Source: Actinomortierella ambigua
Lineage: Eukaryota > Mortierellomycota > Mortierellomycetes > Mortierellales > Mortierellaceae
Assembly (NCBI GenBank): GCA_016098155.1
Contig: JAAAJB010000077.1
Location: 21,387-85,386 of the forward strand
DNA length: 64,000 nucleotides
Direction: 5' to 3'
This document shows positions 1 through 12,300 of the stretch, piece after piece (within the stretch, counting starts at the first letter, position 1; each line of letters opens with the position of its first letter). The notes below the pieces were generated by a model. It saw only the letters and a program-made list of their open reading frames with translations. It ran no database searches and was not told the DNA's origin. A program made the translations under genes and the position numbers.

Positions 1-715
1 CATCTGCTCGCTCCCACAGCCAGTGACCTGAACAAGTACGGAAAGGCAGGCACTGTCCTTGCAGGTAAGGAAACAAAAGAATCGCGTCCTATTTTTTTTT
101 GTAATGCTTGGGATGCAGACACTTGACCTGATTTCTCTTTCTGGACCTTCTTCGTTTCATATGTAGGATTCCACTATGACCTCAACTTTTTGTAAGTCTC
201 CTATTGCCAGCTGTGATTCATATAGATGGTCATGGTGGGGAGTATGCGTGATCTCCCTTTCTCATGTATCACTTTGTTCACCTTTTCTCTGTCGATCTCT
301 CTCCCCTACATCTTATAGGACCATCCACGGCAAGTCGCGCTACCCAGGCCTGAACATCTGGCCGCGCAACGAGGCGGAAAAGTTGGCGGTGCGCGTGCCG
401 GATGGATGCCTGCTCGTGCAGGCGGGCAAGCAGATGGAGTGGCTGACGGGAGGCGTGGTGCAGGCCGGGTACCACGAGGTGGTAGTCAACGAGGCGACGG
501 TGCGTGTGATTGAGAACAAGACGAACGACCGGCCACTGTGGCGGATTTCGTCGACGATGTTTTTGCACATTGCGTCGGACAATGTCCTGCGTCCGCTGGA
601 GGGCTACTTTGACACGGAGGAGGCCCGCAAGGCAAAGTATCCAAAGACGCTCACCGGAGACCAGGTCCGGATGGAGCTGGGATTGATTGAGCTGATGAAC
701 CGTGAGATGGAGAAC

Positions 716-718
<3 letters not shown>
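1..718 (+). CDS. 2-oxoglutarate/Fe(II)-dependent oxygenase family protein, C-terminal part
   Basis: Only the 3' part of the gene is present; it begins beyond the left edge. Exons are 1-64, 167-191 and 319-718, and all junctions are GT-AG. The joined frame reads ...GTVLAGFHYDLNFLTIHGK..., then GKQMEWLTGG, AGYHEVVV and WRISSTMFLHIASD. The HxD pair in FHYDL, the distal His in GYHEV and the Arg-x-Ser in WRISS are the expected iron ligands and 2-oxoglutarate-binding residues of the isopenicillin-N-synthase-like double-stranded beta helix. The tail after the core is helical and charged. The substrate cannot be told from sequence. The middle exon is only 25 nt, so automated models may skip it and lose the HxD motif. 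The stop is at 716-718. Confidence 0.8.

Positions 719-720
<2 letters not shown>

Positions 721-757
<37 letters not shown>
721..757. repeat. (GA)n microsatellite
   Basis: About 18 GA units lie directly after the stop codon of the oxygenase gene, between two convergent genes. Confidence 0.95.
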
Positions 758-761
<4 letters not shown>

Positions 762-881
762 CTCCTCTCTCTCCCCCACCCCTTCTCCTTTGTAGCTACG
801 AACCCACTTTTTTTCCTCCAATAGCATATTGTAACTTTATTCAAAAGAAAACGTCCATCCATGGTGGGAGAGTTACTTGGT

Positions 882-2026
882 CTAGCGGAAAGCATTCTTT
901 TTCTCACGGAGAATGCGCATGACCTCGACTGGATCGGACGAAGCGGCAAATTGCTGGACGTCATGTTCACTAAGAGTGAAAAAGGGGGAACACGGTGAAT
1001 ATCAGTACTCTTGGTTTCTCTCTCTTCCTCTATCTCCCTTCCTTTCTCTCTCTCTTTGCATTGCAACATACTTGACACGCCAGAATGGATTGGTGTGATA
1101 TTCTTCAGACAAGGTACCGGGGATGGTGACACGGTTCTGAGAAGCCCATACGAGCCGCTGAGCGATGTGAGAGTTGTTGGGCTCGACATGCTGGGAAAAA
1201 CGGAGGTTGGCCTGAGTGTACTCGTGGCCTGGGTAGACTTTGGTGTCGGCAGGCAGCTTGGCGAGTACTCCTTGCAGACTGTGATGCATCTCGGCGGCAG
1301 TGCCCTCAAAGAACCGTCCACAACCCGCTAGCAGAAGGGGATGAGGAAAAGAAAGTGTGAGAAAAAAGTAAATAATGGCGGGCAGCGGGAGAAAAGGGGG
1401 GATTTTGATTTTCCTCCCCCCGCACACACATCACACGTAAAAGCAACGAGAATTCATACCCAGGAAGAGTGTGTCGCCTGTAAAGACAGCCCGGTCCTGG
1501 CCCTCTGTCACGTAGAAGCAGACGCTGCCCTGGGTATGGCACTTTGTGTAGAGGGTCTCGATAGAGATGGCCCCGAGGTGGAAGACCTCCCTATCCTTCA
1601 GGAAATGGGTCTGTCCAGGGACTCGGTCATCGGCGCCGTAAATGGGGATGCCAGGCAACTGTTCCAACAGGCCGAGGTTGCCGTCGGTATGGTCCCAGTG
1701 GTGGTGCGTGCAAAGGATGGATGTGATGGTGGCTCCGAGCTCGTGAGCCTTGCCGAGTATTGTGGCAGGGTCGACTGGGTCCACCACGGCTGCTCGCTTG
1801 GTCGCCTCGTCCAAGATCAGATAGGTATAGTTGTCTAAGAAGCCGCAGAGTATGTATTTTTTTTTGTGTGTGTATAAACATATAAACATGTTGACAGTTA
1901 GAAGCGGAGGTGTCGGAAGAGAGGTAGACTACTCGCAATCTCCTTGGAGGAAGAGGGATGCGTTGCTCATTTTCAGTGTTTGACAATCAACCTACCTTCA
2001 AGAGCAGGGATATGGTAAATGCGCAT
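882..2026 (-). CDS. hydroxyacylglutathione hydrolase (glyoxalase II)
   Basis: This is a metallo-beta-lactamase-fold thioesterase that hydrolyses S-D-lactoylglutathione to D-lactate and glutathione, the second step of methylglyoxal detoxification. Four exons on the minus strand (2026-1996, 1834-1460, 1327-1072, 969-882) join in frame to give 249 aa, close to the usual glyoxalase II length. The protein starts MRIYHIPALEDNYTYLILDE and carries the metal-binding motif THHHWDH. It also has GDTLFLAGCGRFFEG, where the metal-bridging Asp lies, and PGHEYT with a further His ligand. The C-terminal glutathione-binding helical region ends NPFWRVNEHDVQQF...KNAFR. The first exon encodes only ten residues but is needed to complete the conserved LEDNYxYL start. 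No targeting peptide is evident, so a cytosolic location is likely. Confidence 0.93.
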
Positions 2027-2437
2027 GTTGGGCAAAAAAAAATGGAGATGGAAGGTGAGGAGCAAAAAAAGGAGCTTTGTCATTGTTTCTATAAAAATGG
2101 TGCTACGCCTCCGAGAGACGAAAAAGGAAGCGCGGGCGAAGGAAAGGGTGTACGCGTCATTTTTGTGCTTGCGTGTTCTGTTACTTTTCGACAGGGGGGG
2201 ATGAAGTTTTGCTGACCACCGACTGCTGAATAAGCAAACTAGCGAACATCTATCTTTTCGTTTTTTTAGCGCGGCGTATTTTTGCGGGGCGCCCGCGAAA
2301 CAACTACACGCCGTTCTTTTTATTTATCATAATAGTCCAGCTAAAAGGACCAATGGTTTCGAGGCGAGCCTCTTCTCCTCAGTCTTCCAGACGTGTTGCT
2401 GCCTCGCCAGACGCGTCGTCGCCTCCTTTGGGGGCTG
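2027..2437. other. spacer between two minus-strand genes
   Basis: This is the 5' flank of glyoxalase II and 3' flank of the beta-lactamase-like gene. I see A-rich and T-rich runs but no convincing gene. Confidence 0.6.
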
Positions 2438-4039
2438 CTACAGTCCTAGTTGCTGCTTGCGGGCCTGGACGGCGAGAACAAGGAGCTTCTTGGCGCGGCC
2501 ATCGCCGAGGGTAAAGTCGACAACACCCATGGCATTGGTGACGTAGCAAAAGCCCATCTTGAGCTCCTCCAACCAGACAGTCAGCGAGCCACCGGCGCCG
2601 CCCCATCCTTGGACAAGAACACCCTCGAGATCCGGGAAAAAGTTGCGAGTGCGGATCCAGCCACCATGCGAGATTGGGTGCTTGTCTAGCGTGACGTGAT
2701 CCTCCAGCTCCACGGTGTGATGCGTCGCACGCTCGTAGGTCGCCTGGGAGATCAAGTTGGGCTCTGAACTGTTGTAGGATGCTCCTTGGTTGGCCATCAT
2801 CGACATGAGCCGTGCCAGCTAAACATGGTATGAAGTGGGGGAGGGGAAGCGAGTGAAAAGGTAAACAAGAATGAATGCAGTACAAGTAGTTGCATTCAAG
2901 GATCCCGCATCGTGATCCACCTATCTCTTCCTCCTTACCGAGTGGGCATTGGTCTTGAGTGAGAAACTGGTGCTGGGCACGTGGTGGGCATCCTTTGTGC
3001 GAAAATCGCGAGCACGGCGCGCCATGGGCAGAGCGAGTGATTTGAATGTCTGGGACTTTGTTTGGAAGAGCCGAGACGATATCTTGTGAAGCGGAGCCAG
3101 CCCAGGGGTGCCCAGATAGGCATGGGTCTGGAGCGCATGTGGGATGAACAGGCGACCGAGGAGGCGCAGTACCGGGTAGTCATGCATCGGCGTCAGGCGG
3201 TCGTCCCAGTCAGCAGCATTGGGCAAGGCACCATAATAGAGCTCAACGTCTGGATAGGCAGCCATCAGCTCGTCCCGGGCAAGCTGGTCGAGGTCTCGGC
3301 CCTGGGGGTCGACGCGGCGGACAATTTCGTCTAGGTACCAGCCTCGCGTAACTGCATGGTAGGCACGCTGCGGCAGCTGTTGCTTGTCAGAGGGCTCACT
3401 GCCACTAAAGAAGTGGTGTTTCTGGCGTGCGAGATGGGCAGACCAGCGTGTGCGATCCCGCAACAGGGCCCAGGAGAGGTCGCCTTTGTCGTCGTCGAGA
3501 TATTGGACGCCAGCCTGATGCATCATGAGGTCCTTGAGACGGACGTTTTCCTTGCCGTTCTGGGCAAACTCGGGCCAGTAGGTGGAGATCTTTTCCTCAT
3601 AGTCGAGCAAGCCCTTGTCGACGAGGCGAGCGATGAGGATGCCCTCGAGGACTTTACCGGACGAGTAGACTTGGTTCAGCGTGCGATTGTCGTAAATGAT
3701 TGTGTGACGCAGATCCTTGAAGCCAGCAAAGACGTCGATGACTGGCTCGCCATCGACAAAGACGGCGAGCGAGCCACCGAGGTCTTCGTTCACGGCAAAC
3801 TTGTGGAGGTACTGTTGGAGGACGGGGCCATAGAGGACGGGGTCCGTTGGCGTCGTCGTCAGACCGCTGATGACCAGGGGTTGGTTTGCGCAGTTCCAGG
3901 AGAGGTAGCTGCAGAGCGGGTCGAGGAAAGGTCCGCGGCGAGAGTAGAAAAAGACCGTGCTCAGCAAGAGGGGCAGGAGCCACACAAAAACGCTCAAGAG
4001 CCCAGCGGCCATGCCGCGTATGCGAGTGGTGACAGTCAT
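2438..4039 (-). CDS. beta-lactamase / serine esterase family protein with N-terminal membrane anchor
   Basis: Two exons (4039-2939 and 2818-2438) give 493 aa. Residues about 9-32 (MAAGLLSVFVWLLPLLLSTVFF) form a signal anchor, so the catalytic domain probably lies in the ER lumen or outside the cell. The domain has the class C beta-lactamase/DD-peptidase nucleophile motif S126-S-G-K129 in QVYSSGKVLEG. Further on it has YHAVTRGWYLDEIVRR, the form the second motif takes in eukaryotic LACTB/LACT-like proteins, and a C-terminal GWGGAGGS segment at the usual place of the third motif. Eukaryotic members act on esters or peptides, not necessarily lactams. The reading frame extends 10 codons upstream of the chosen ATG, but from a non-ATG codon. 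The substrate is unknown. Confidence 0.85.
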
Positions 4040-4466
4040 AAACGGGAGATCAATTGCGAAAAAGTGCAAATGAATGAGGTTGAAGAATGAGAAGAATGGA
4101 ATGCAAGTGTGGCGAAATGCATGTGAAAAAACATTTTAAGCAAGCTTGCATAGTTTAAAGAAATCCATCCTTTTCATGGGCAAGTGTTTTGCCTCAGCAC
4201 CACCTCCAACAATCCAGTTATCCATTCGTTCCCAGGGGGGGGGGGGAAACGACTTTTTTTTCTTCCTCCTCGGTTCGGGTGGGACCTGCTGCGCGAAATT
4301 CTCTGAAAGGGTGACGTGAAGTGTCAGCATGCTGAAGATCTTTAGACCCTCTCGCTTTCTCTCCACTCTCAACAAAACACAATAGCAACAGCGTGCAGAC
4401 ATCCTTCAGGAACAATCAGGGACAAAAAGATAGAAAGAAGCAGAGGAATTTCATTCAAATGATCGC
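4040..4466. other. spacer with homopolymer runs
   Basis: This is the upstream flank of the beta-lactamase-like gene and downstream flank of the next minus-strand gene. A G-run near 4237 is followed shortly by a T-run. No gene is seen. Confidence 0.6.
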
Positions 4467-5849
4467 TCAAAACGGCGATCCACATTGGTCCATACAGCGG
4501 TTCTTCACGCTGTCGCAGCCTTGGAAACACGGTGAGCTAAACTCGCAGCCGATTTTACATCCCGCATCATCACCACAGTTGCCAGCACACGCTTTGTAAA
4601 TGTCTTCGCTCGTACATCCCGATCTGCATGGCCAGAATGCATCGACGCACGGTGCAGTACAGGTGAAATAGGCGTCGGACTTTGAGGGCGTCGGAGATGG
4701 TCGAGGGGGTTGCTGTGTAGGTGGCGGTGGTGGTGGTGGTGGCACAGGATCGACAGGATTGACAGGACTCACAGGGCCCTGCGTAGACTTTGGCTCTGGT
4801 GGCTGTGGCTGTGGCTGTGGCTGCTGGGGTTGTGGTGGCTGTGATGGCGAGCCTGTGGTGTTGGAAGAGGGCGCTGAAAAGGTTGCCGTGGGCTTGCTGC
4901 CTGCTGCAACAGAGGCAGACTCGGTAGGCTTGGAAGTGGAGTGAGATGAGGTCCCACCACCACCACCACCACCACCACCGGGCGAGCTCCCTACCTCCTC
5001 TCCAGAATTAGGCCGATCAACCGCTCTTTTGATCAAGGAAGCAGCAGTCGCGACAGTGCCGACGATGACCACCACAAACAGCGCTGTAAAAAACCACTTT
5101 CGTATCTGTGGACCGGGTTTCTTGACGGGAGTAAGCGGCCGATTGACAATGCTGGTGCCCTGGAAAGCAGACTTTTGGGTAGCACCGGATACTGGATACG
5201 GCTGGTTGGGGCGAGAAGACACACCAGGCGAGTGGCCAAGAGTCGACGGTGGCGTAGGTACAGGAGGCATCGCCAGAGTGGATTCGGTCGAGATGGGCAA
5301 CGGGATGTAGTCGAGTGGGAGGTGAGAGGTGGACTGCACGTATGATTGCTGCTCGACGACATGGTGCTGTGTGGATGATGCAAGAGTCGGGTCGACGACA
5401 GGTTGAGGGTATGGTTGAGGTTGCAGTTGAGGGTAAGGCTGTTGATGTTGCGGGTATGGTGTGAAATAGGGGCCACCGTAACCTGCAGTAGTACTAGAGT
5501 CGGGAATTCCATTCTGACGGTAGACAGGACTAGCATGTTCAAGGTACACTTGGGGCGATGATCCGAGACGTTCATGCTCGACGTCGTCTGCTGAGGCAGC
5601 TGGCGGCGGGATATATGTATGAGGACCCGAATGGAGTGTAGGGAGATCAGGCACAGGTGTCCACCGAACCTCATGTGGCGAGCGAGCAGGGCTCGAGGCT
5701 GGAGTCGAGCAAAGCTGCGGTGTGCCTTCTAGAGTCTGCGGCGCGCGGGCATCCGAGACAGGCGAAGAAGAAGCAGAGTAGGTGGGATCAGAACCGAGTC
5801 CCTCGAGGACCACTTGGCCAGAGAGGGCCTTTGGGATGGGGTCGATCAT
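4467..5849 (-). CDS. orphan single-pass membrane protein with a 12-cysteine C-terminal domain
   Basis: A single-exon frame of 460 aa that I do not recognise as a family. Residues 1-245 are rich in Pro, Gln, Ser and Tyr and look disordered. A basic stop-transfer-flanked helix (RKWFFTALFVVVIVGTVATA) lies near residue 250. It is followed by a (Gly)n stretch, a Ser/Thr-rich stalk and poly-Pro runs. The last about 70 residues contain 12 cysteines in closely spaced pairs (TAPC, WPCRSGC, ACAGNC, GCKIGC, FQGC, DQCGSPF). The layout suggests an intracellular tail and a stalked, disulfide-rich exterior head, as in wall sensors. That role is inference. It starts head to head with THO2 and may share its promoter. 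Confidence 0.75.
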   Translation of the reverse strand: MIDPIPKALSGQVVLEGLGSDPTYSASSSPVSDARAPQTLEGTPQLCSTPASSPARSPHEVRWTPVPDLPTLHSGPHTYIPPPAASADDVEHERLGSSPQVYLEHASPVYRQNGIPDSSTTAGYGGPYFTPYPQHQQPYPQLQPQPYPQPVVDPTLASSTQHHVVEQQSYVQSTSHLPLDYIPLPISTESTLAMPPVPTPPSTLGHSPGVSSRPNQPYPVSGATQKSAFQGTSIVNRPLTPVKKPGPQIRKWFFTALFVVVIVGTVATAASLIKRAVDRPNSGEEVGSSPGGGGGGGGGTSSHSTSKPTESASVAAGSKPTATFSAPSSNTTGSPSQPPQPQQPQPQPQPPEPKSTQGPVSPVNPVDPVPPPPPPPPTQQPPRPSPTPSKSDAYFTCTAPCVDAFWPCRSGCTSEDIYKACAGNCGDDAGCKIGCEFSSPCFQGCDSVKNRCMDQCGSPF

Positions 5850-6338
5850 TCACAATGGAGATGAAGGAAGAGACGAATCTTGCTGCCTGGTGCGAACACT
5901 GCCTCAACCTTGTACTGTATCGGTAGAGTGCAGACATTGGATATTCCCAGCAAGCACGGGCTCACACACTTTTGTGTTGGAATGTAGCAACTCCGTTGGC
6001 ACGATCTGATGCTTGTAACCCATTATTATTTGTTGTGATACTTGGCCCCACACGTTCAAAGGGTCGTCCACTGCCGGCTCCAGTGCATACACGGTTGTTG
6101 CCAAGGAGGGCAGAACGCGTGTGTTTCAATAATTGACAGCAAACTCATCCATCCCCCTCGCGGGCGCGGCACATTTTTCCCCTTTTGTCGAACACTGACA
6201 GGGAGCAGTCCTGTTTCCCCTCCAAGCCACCTCTCTCTCTTTTTTGGCCTTGAGGAACGGAAAGACACATGCATCTTTCGCTTGCCCCTACCCTTCATCC
6301 TTATTGTTTGGCCCATTACCGTCTGATTGGCACTCACC
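5850..6338. promoter_or_regulatory. shared upstream region of divergent genes
   Basis: These 489 bp separate the start codons of the 12-Cys membrane protein (-) and THO2 (+). I could not identify a clear TATA box, so this is a candidate bidirectional promoter from position only. Confidence 0.4.
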
Positions 6339-9300
6339 ATGTCAGTCTTCCGCACAGTTAAGAGTCATATCGAGACTTGGCGGACTTCGGGGTCTTACCA
6401 GCAACTGTAAGCGACTACCACCTTACTGCGCCCCTCCTGTGTACCAAGGAACTGCCCATCCAAAATGCTAAACGCGTACTCTTTTTTTTTTTTGTGCTCC
6501 ATGGCAAAACATCCAGGCTGGACTATGCTCTCCCGCTTCTCAACACTCCGAACAATGACCTGACACATCCGATTGGTTATGTTGTCCAAGGCGTTCTTCG
6601 CGCAGGCTTGGCCACAACCATCTCTCCCAAAGATGTCTCAGCATTCCTGGCCGCATTAACAGTGGCAAAATCCCCTGACTGCAATGTGGAATTGGAGACA
6701 ATCATTCTCAACTATGTGTGGATCTTTGAACAAGAAGTTGATGCCAACGACAGTCGGCGTGGTCAACTGGTTGACCTTGCCATGGCTCTGATTGTACGTG
6801 ACAATGACTTTTATTTGCTTTTTGCTTTGCATGGTGCTCGTGTTGCGTTCAAACAATCAGGTGTAGTGTGAGACCGTGCTCTATAGCTGACCTCTACCCT
6901 TTGACGTGATGAACCTCAATAGGCCCAAAAGTTCTTGTCGACAGACAACATGAAGGTTGTCTGGGAGATGGAGTTTCTGGAGGCTGTCAAGCTCATCCCA
7001 AGCGCCAAGGTTTTCAGAAAGAAACTCATTCGAGTCAACACTATTCAACAGTATGGCACCTTGATGAAGAAGAAGGCACCCTTTACAACTGCAGCGCTCT
7101 TTCATATGGATCGGCCGCAATACTCACGTCTACCTTTAAACACTACGCTCCATGGCCTTCCAGGTATAAACAAACAAAATTCAACTTGCTGCGAGAGGCA
7201 TCGGAGGGCTTTTCCAAAGTTGTTGCCGAACTGTCGACACAGACACAGGATCGACCGAAACGCGAGGATACCACCAAGCGTGCAGCGACTGTCCTGCAGA
7301 ACATCATGGCGTTGACTGGTAATGATATCTCACATGATCGAATATTGCTATGTGGCTATTTTTTTTCCCTTGGAGAACATGCTGGCTAACTTTCAGTCTT
7401 TGCAACTTTAGGCTATTTTAATCTCGACCCTAATCGTGTGTTGGACTTGGCTCTTGACGTGTTTGCTTCAAACATTGTGACACACCACCAATTCTTCGTC
7501 GAGCTTCTGCGTCAGTCTCCTTGGGTGGCGGGCAAGACTGACGTTTGTGCGCAGATTCTTGGTTTCCGATTCCAATACTTTCAGGTAAGCTACAAAACAT
7601 TTGCCTGTATCGTAATGTGTTTTTGCCCTTTTGTATTGGTCTGTCGGCCGCAGTAAACTCACCTCTCTCCCAATATTCTGGTTCCTTGTAGCGAGAGGAA
7701 AACTGGGGTAAAGACGCGACAACGACATATATGATGACCGCGATTTTGATCGCATACGGGATCGTCGAGCTTGAGGCAATCTACCCACATGTAAGTCTTG
7801 TTTCTGAGGGGAAAAAATTGAAAGGAGCTCTGCAACCTATTCTACTACATATACTAACGAACAAAGGATTTTCAACTTGCTATCGTTGAATAGTTGGTGC
7901 CAGAGGATTCTGCAATGTCAGCAGAATTTCAAGCCTTCATAAAGAGTATGAAGGAGGAGGCATCGTCTTTCAAGAACAATGCTCTCTCGGTAAGTTGCAC
8001 ATCTATTTTTTTTTGTTCTGTCTTAGAAATCAATCTCTCTGCTTTGCGAGTTTGTGATCCCCTCCTGACTTGCTTTTTCCCTCGCTTTTTTTTCATTGTA
8101 TTAGATGGCTGGAGCGCTTTCCGATGACGCCCCTACCTCGGCGCTCACAGCCCCCAACGAAGATTCATCCACCAATACAGGGGCGCCTGCTGTAGAACCC
8201 GAGAAGAAGTTAACCATGCCGAACCAAAAGATCGGGCTAGCCGATGCTCTGCTCACGATCGGAGCCGTAGAGCGGGCAACCTTCATTCTGGCCTCCTTCC
8301 CGAACGTGACAGCATCTCACCCACGAACGGCCGACCTTCTCTCGCGAATCGTGAATGCGGCCATCCATGCAGTGTACGAGCCCTTCAACCCGGCGGCGAT
8401 CCACCCGATCCTCCAACACGATGCCAGTTTCCCCTTTAAGTATCCAGGCAAGAGCGCGGATGATCTAGAGGTGGTGCGGATGTTGTCACCGTTCTTGCCG
8501 AATGCCACAACGTTGACCCGGTACGAGTTTTTCTACCCGCAGTGGCAGGAAGAGGCGTTGTCGACTTTGGGCAGCATCACGAATCTCGACCTCTTTTACG
8601 ACAAGGTGTTCCCGCTGCTCAAGCTCATTGGCGCGCGCATCCACCGAGACCCGATCCTGGTTGCGAAGCTGTGTAGGATTGGCGCAGGATCGCTTGCACG
8701 TCTCGGCCGAGAGGTTGCGGAATTGGAGAAGAACAAGGCGGCGTGTCAGCAGCAAATCAAGGAGGTGACACAGCAGCTGGAGAACCCGGGCGACGATGGC
8801 GATGTGGTCATGGAGGAGGACGAGGAGACGAAGATGAAGGACGAACGCCAGGAAGGCATGACCGCCGCTGAAAACAAACTCGCGACGTTGGAGACGGAGC
8901 TCGCCGGGATCCAATCGCTACTGGCGGTGCCCGAGGCGCAACTGAAGGAGGTGACGGAGCACTGGATCTGGATGTGCCAGAACCTGTTCCTGCCGGCGAT
9001 TTCACTCAACAAGTCCAATACGGGCATGGTACACGAGGTGTGGCAAGTGATCAAGCAGTTGCCGTACCAAACGCGGTTCGCTCTGTACGGCGACTGGAAG
9101 GAGGATTCACCGAAGCGCAATCCAGAGTTGTTGGTGGCAGTGGCGTCGACGGAGAAGGAGGCGAAGAGCGTGATGCGACGCATCAACAAGGAGGATGTGA
9201 AGCAGTACGGACGCATGTTTGCCAAGCTGGCCCATTCAAACCCTCTGATTGTGTTTGCGGCTGCGATGCGACAGCTGGAAGGAGGATACGACAACATGAT

Positions 9301-12300
9301 CATGCCGTTGGTGGACGCTTGCAAGTACCTGACGGATTTCGGATACGATGTGCTCGGATATGCGTTGCTCGAGTGCATCTCCAGCACGATGCGCAGCAAA
9401 GTGCAGGACGACGGCATCACGGTCGCCAAGTGGATGACGACGTTGAGCTCATTTGCAGCCAACTTGTACCGCAAGTATCCGAATGGCGAACTTGGGGCCA
9501 TGTTGCAGTATATTGTGCTGCAACTGCACCGGTCTCGCCCGCATGATCTGCTGCTGCTACGCGAACTGTTGGCCAAGATGGGAGGCGTGGAGGAGACAAC
9601 CAACCTCAACTCGTCGCAGATGTTGGCGATGGCTGGTGGCGAAGCCCTCAAGAGTGAGACGCTGACCGGAGGTGTGACAGGCGCGGTGATGAAGAAGAGT
9701 ATGCGGAGCTGTCTTCGACTCCAAGAGGCCATGCTGAAGAACGAGACGGCATCCAAGCTGCTGGTATTGATGGCACGGCACCGACAAAAGTGTATCTTTC
9801 AAGACTCGCATGTTTTCAACATCAAGGTGCTGAGCAACCTGTTTGATCAAGCCCATATGGCGCTGGTACAATTCCTGGATTTTTTGACGACAAATCTGGG
9901 CAAAGAGTATGCGAGCATTGTGCCATCGCTGACAAAGCTCTGCGACGACTTTAAGCTCATGCCCTCGGTCGCCATGTGGCTTGCCCGTCCCAAGATCCAG
10001 GAGGCCGTCCGTAAGGAGCAGCGTCGTTTGATTCTGGCCAAGGCTGACGCGAAGAAGGCTTTGGAGCACAAGGCGGCAGCAGCACCAACAGCAGCTGGAG
10101 GAGAGAACAAATCAACAGAGCCCAGTGGGACCAAAGTTTCGAACGCGATGGAGATTGATCAAAACGGCACGATGGCGGTGGTAGCGGCGGCTGCTGCTCG
10201 CGGTCGTGATACCAGTCTGACAACAACGACCTCGTCTGGCGAGAGCTCGGTCTATCTCAGCTGTCTGACGCCATTTGTGGAGGAGATCAAGCCGCTTCTA
10301 CCCGCACGATGCTGGCGATCGATGGTGCCCGAGTTTTACATTCTGTTTTGGCAGCTGAGCCTGTACGATATTTATGTGCCCAACGACCAGTACCAGACAC
10401 GGATCAAGAAGCTGCAAGAGACGGCCAATATCATGGATGCCGACAAGCGGGTGTACAGCTCGCAGGAGAAGAACAAGCGTATGAAGGAGCGCGACCGATT
10501 GATTCAGACAGCGGCACGACTGTCGCTGGAACGGGAGGGCCAGTTGGAGAACAACAAGCGGGTCCTGGAGCGTCTGGAGCGGGAGAAGGAGAGCTGGTTT
10601 GTGGACCCGGACTTTGATCGGAATGAGGTGGCGCAGGCCATTTTCCAGTTTTGCGTGTTCCCACGCGCCTGCTTTTCCGCGCAGGATGCCATCTTTTGCG
10701 CCAAGCTTGTGTTTGTGCTGCATAGTCTGGCCACACCCGGATTCTCGACGCTGTTGTACCTTGACAAGCTGTTTATGGGTCACGAGCGAGTGATTCCGGC
10801 CTTGTCCGAGTCGGAGGCGAAGAACTTTGGCAAGTACCTGTCGGAGGTGTTGTCGCAGTTGGCGATCTGGCACGAGAACAAGACGCTGTTTGAGCAAGAG
10901 GCCCGAGGCCACTACTTGCCGGGTTTCCAACGCAAGTGGCCGCAGCGACCCAGCGGCGAGCCGATCACGCCAGACCTCATGCTGGAGTATGAGGATTTCC
11001 GCCATGCGTTGTACAAGTGGCACACACGACTGTATCTTCAGCTGCGCAAGAATCTCGAGTCCAAGGAATACATCTTGATCAAAAACTCGATTCTGCTGCT
11101 GCGCGAGATCTCGACCGTCTTCCCCAAGGTGACGGCGATCGGCACGCGGCTGGAGGAGACGGTACAGTTTGTGGCCGAGAAGGAGGATCGCGAAGACATC
11201 AAACTCATGGCGAATGCGTACCTGGGTATCCTCAAGAAGCAGCGCGACACAAACATGTGGGTGCCCAAGGACAGGTTCCACCATACCGAAGATGCACCCA
11301 TGCCTTCTTCTGCCGGAGCAGCAACAGGAGCAGGATCGGCCTCTTCCAAGGCGGCTACTCTGTCTTCTGGAGGCACTACTTCGTCGTCGTCGGCAACAGC
11401 GACTGCATCTTCGATGGGTCGATCGGATAGCTCGCGGGTCGAGAACAAGTCTTTGGGACGCGATGATCGGGATGACCGCGACAAGTATGGTGCGACATCG
11501 TCGTCATCGTCATCGAATAGCAACAATGCTTCCAACAATGCGACGGGTGCTAGTCGCGATCGTTTGTCGTCGGTCAAGGATAACCGAGGCAGCAGCTCGC
11601 CATCGCCGTCGACGCCTGGTCGCAAGGTGGTGCCGTTGCCTCCTAAGCCTGGCTCCTCGAGCCATGATAGCCGTCATGACCTGTCGTCGAGCCGTGATCA
11701 GCCTTCTTTGTCGTCTTCGAGCCGCGACCAACAGCAGCAACCGCAGTCGCAGTCGCAACCACAATCGCAGCCACAGTCGCAGACGCAGTCGCAACCACAG
11801 TCGCAGCCACTGTCTCAGCAGCAGCAGCGGGATCGATCCTCGCGTAGCGAGCCATTGTCGTCGTCGTCGTCAGGAGGTGGAAGTGGAGGCGGAAGCGGAG
11901 GTGACTTATTGGTGATCTCTTTGAAGGGGTCGAGCAGCAGTAGCAGCAACAGCACGACCGGCAACAACAACAGCAATAGCATGAATGCAGGAAGCAACAC
12001 GCCGACTACGCGGCCGTCGATCAACGCACCACCGGATCCTCGTACCGAGCGTCGAGAGCCGACGAGCACGAATAGTAGTAGCAGCAGTAACGGCGGCAAG
12101 GATCTCGCCACGATGCGCCTAGAGCTACGCAACTCGGCGCCTCGAGACCCTCGAGACCGTGGAGATGGAGGTACACCTACAGGTCTGGACCGTAGTAGTG
12201 GTAGCGGCAATGCTAGCATGAGCAACAACAATAGTGGGCATGACCACCACTACCATCGGGAGAGCCGGTCATCGACTGGGCCTGGTGGGCCATCGTCGTC

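Noticed and set aside
278..1321. 347-codon minus-strand open frame
   Set aside because: It runs antisense through the oxygenase exon and glyoxalase II 3' exons, has Arg/Leu/Ser-rich shadow composition, and conflicts with two confident genes.
8746..9756. 336-codon minus-strand open frame inside THO2
   Set aside because: It lies antisense to a conserved THO2 coding region and has no family features.
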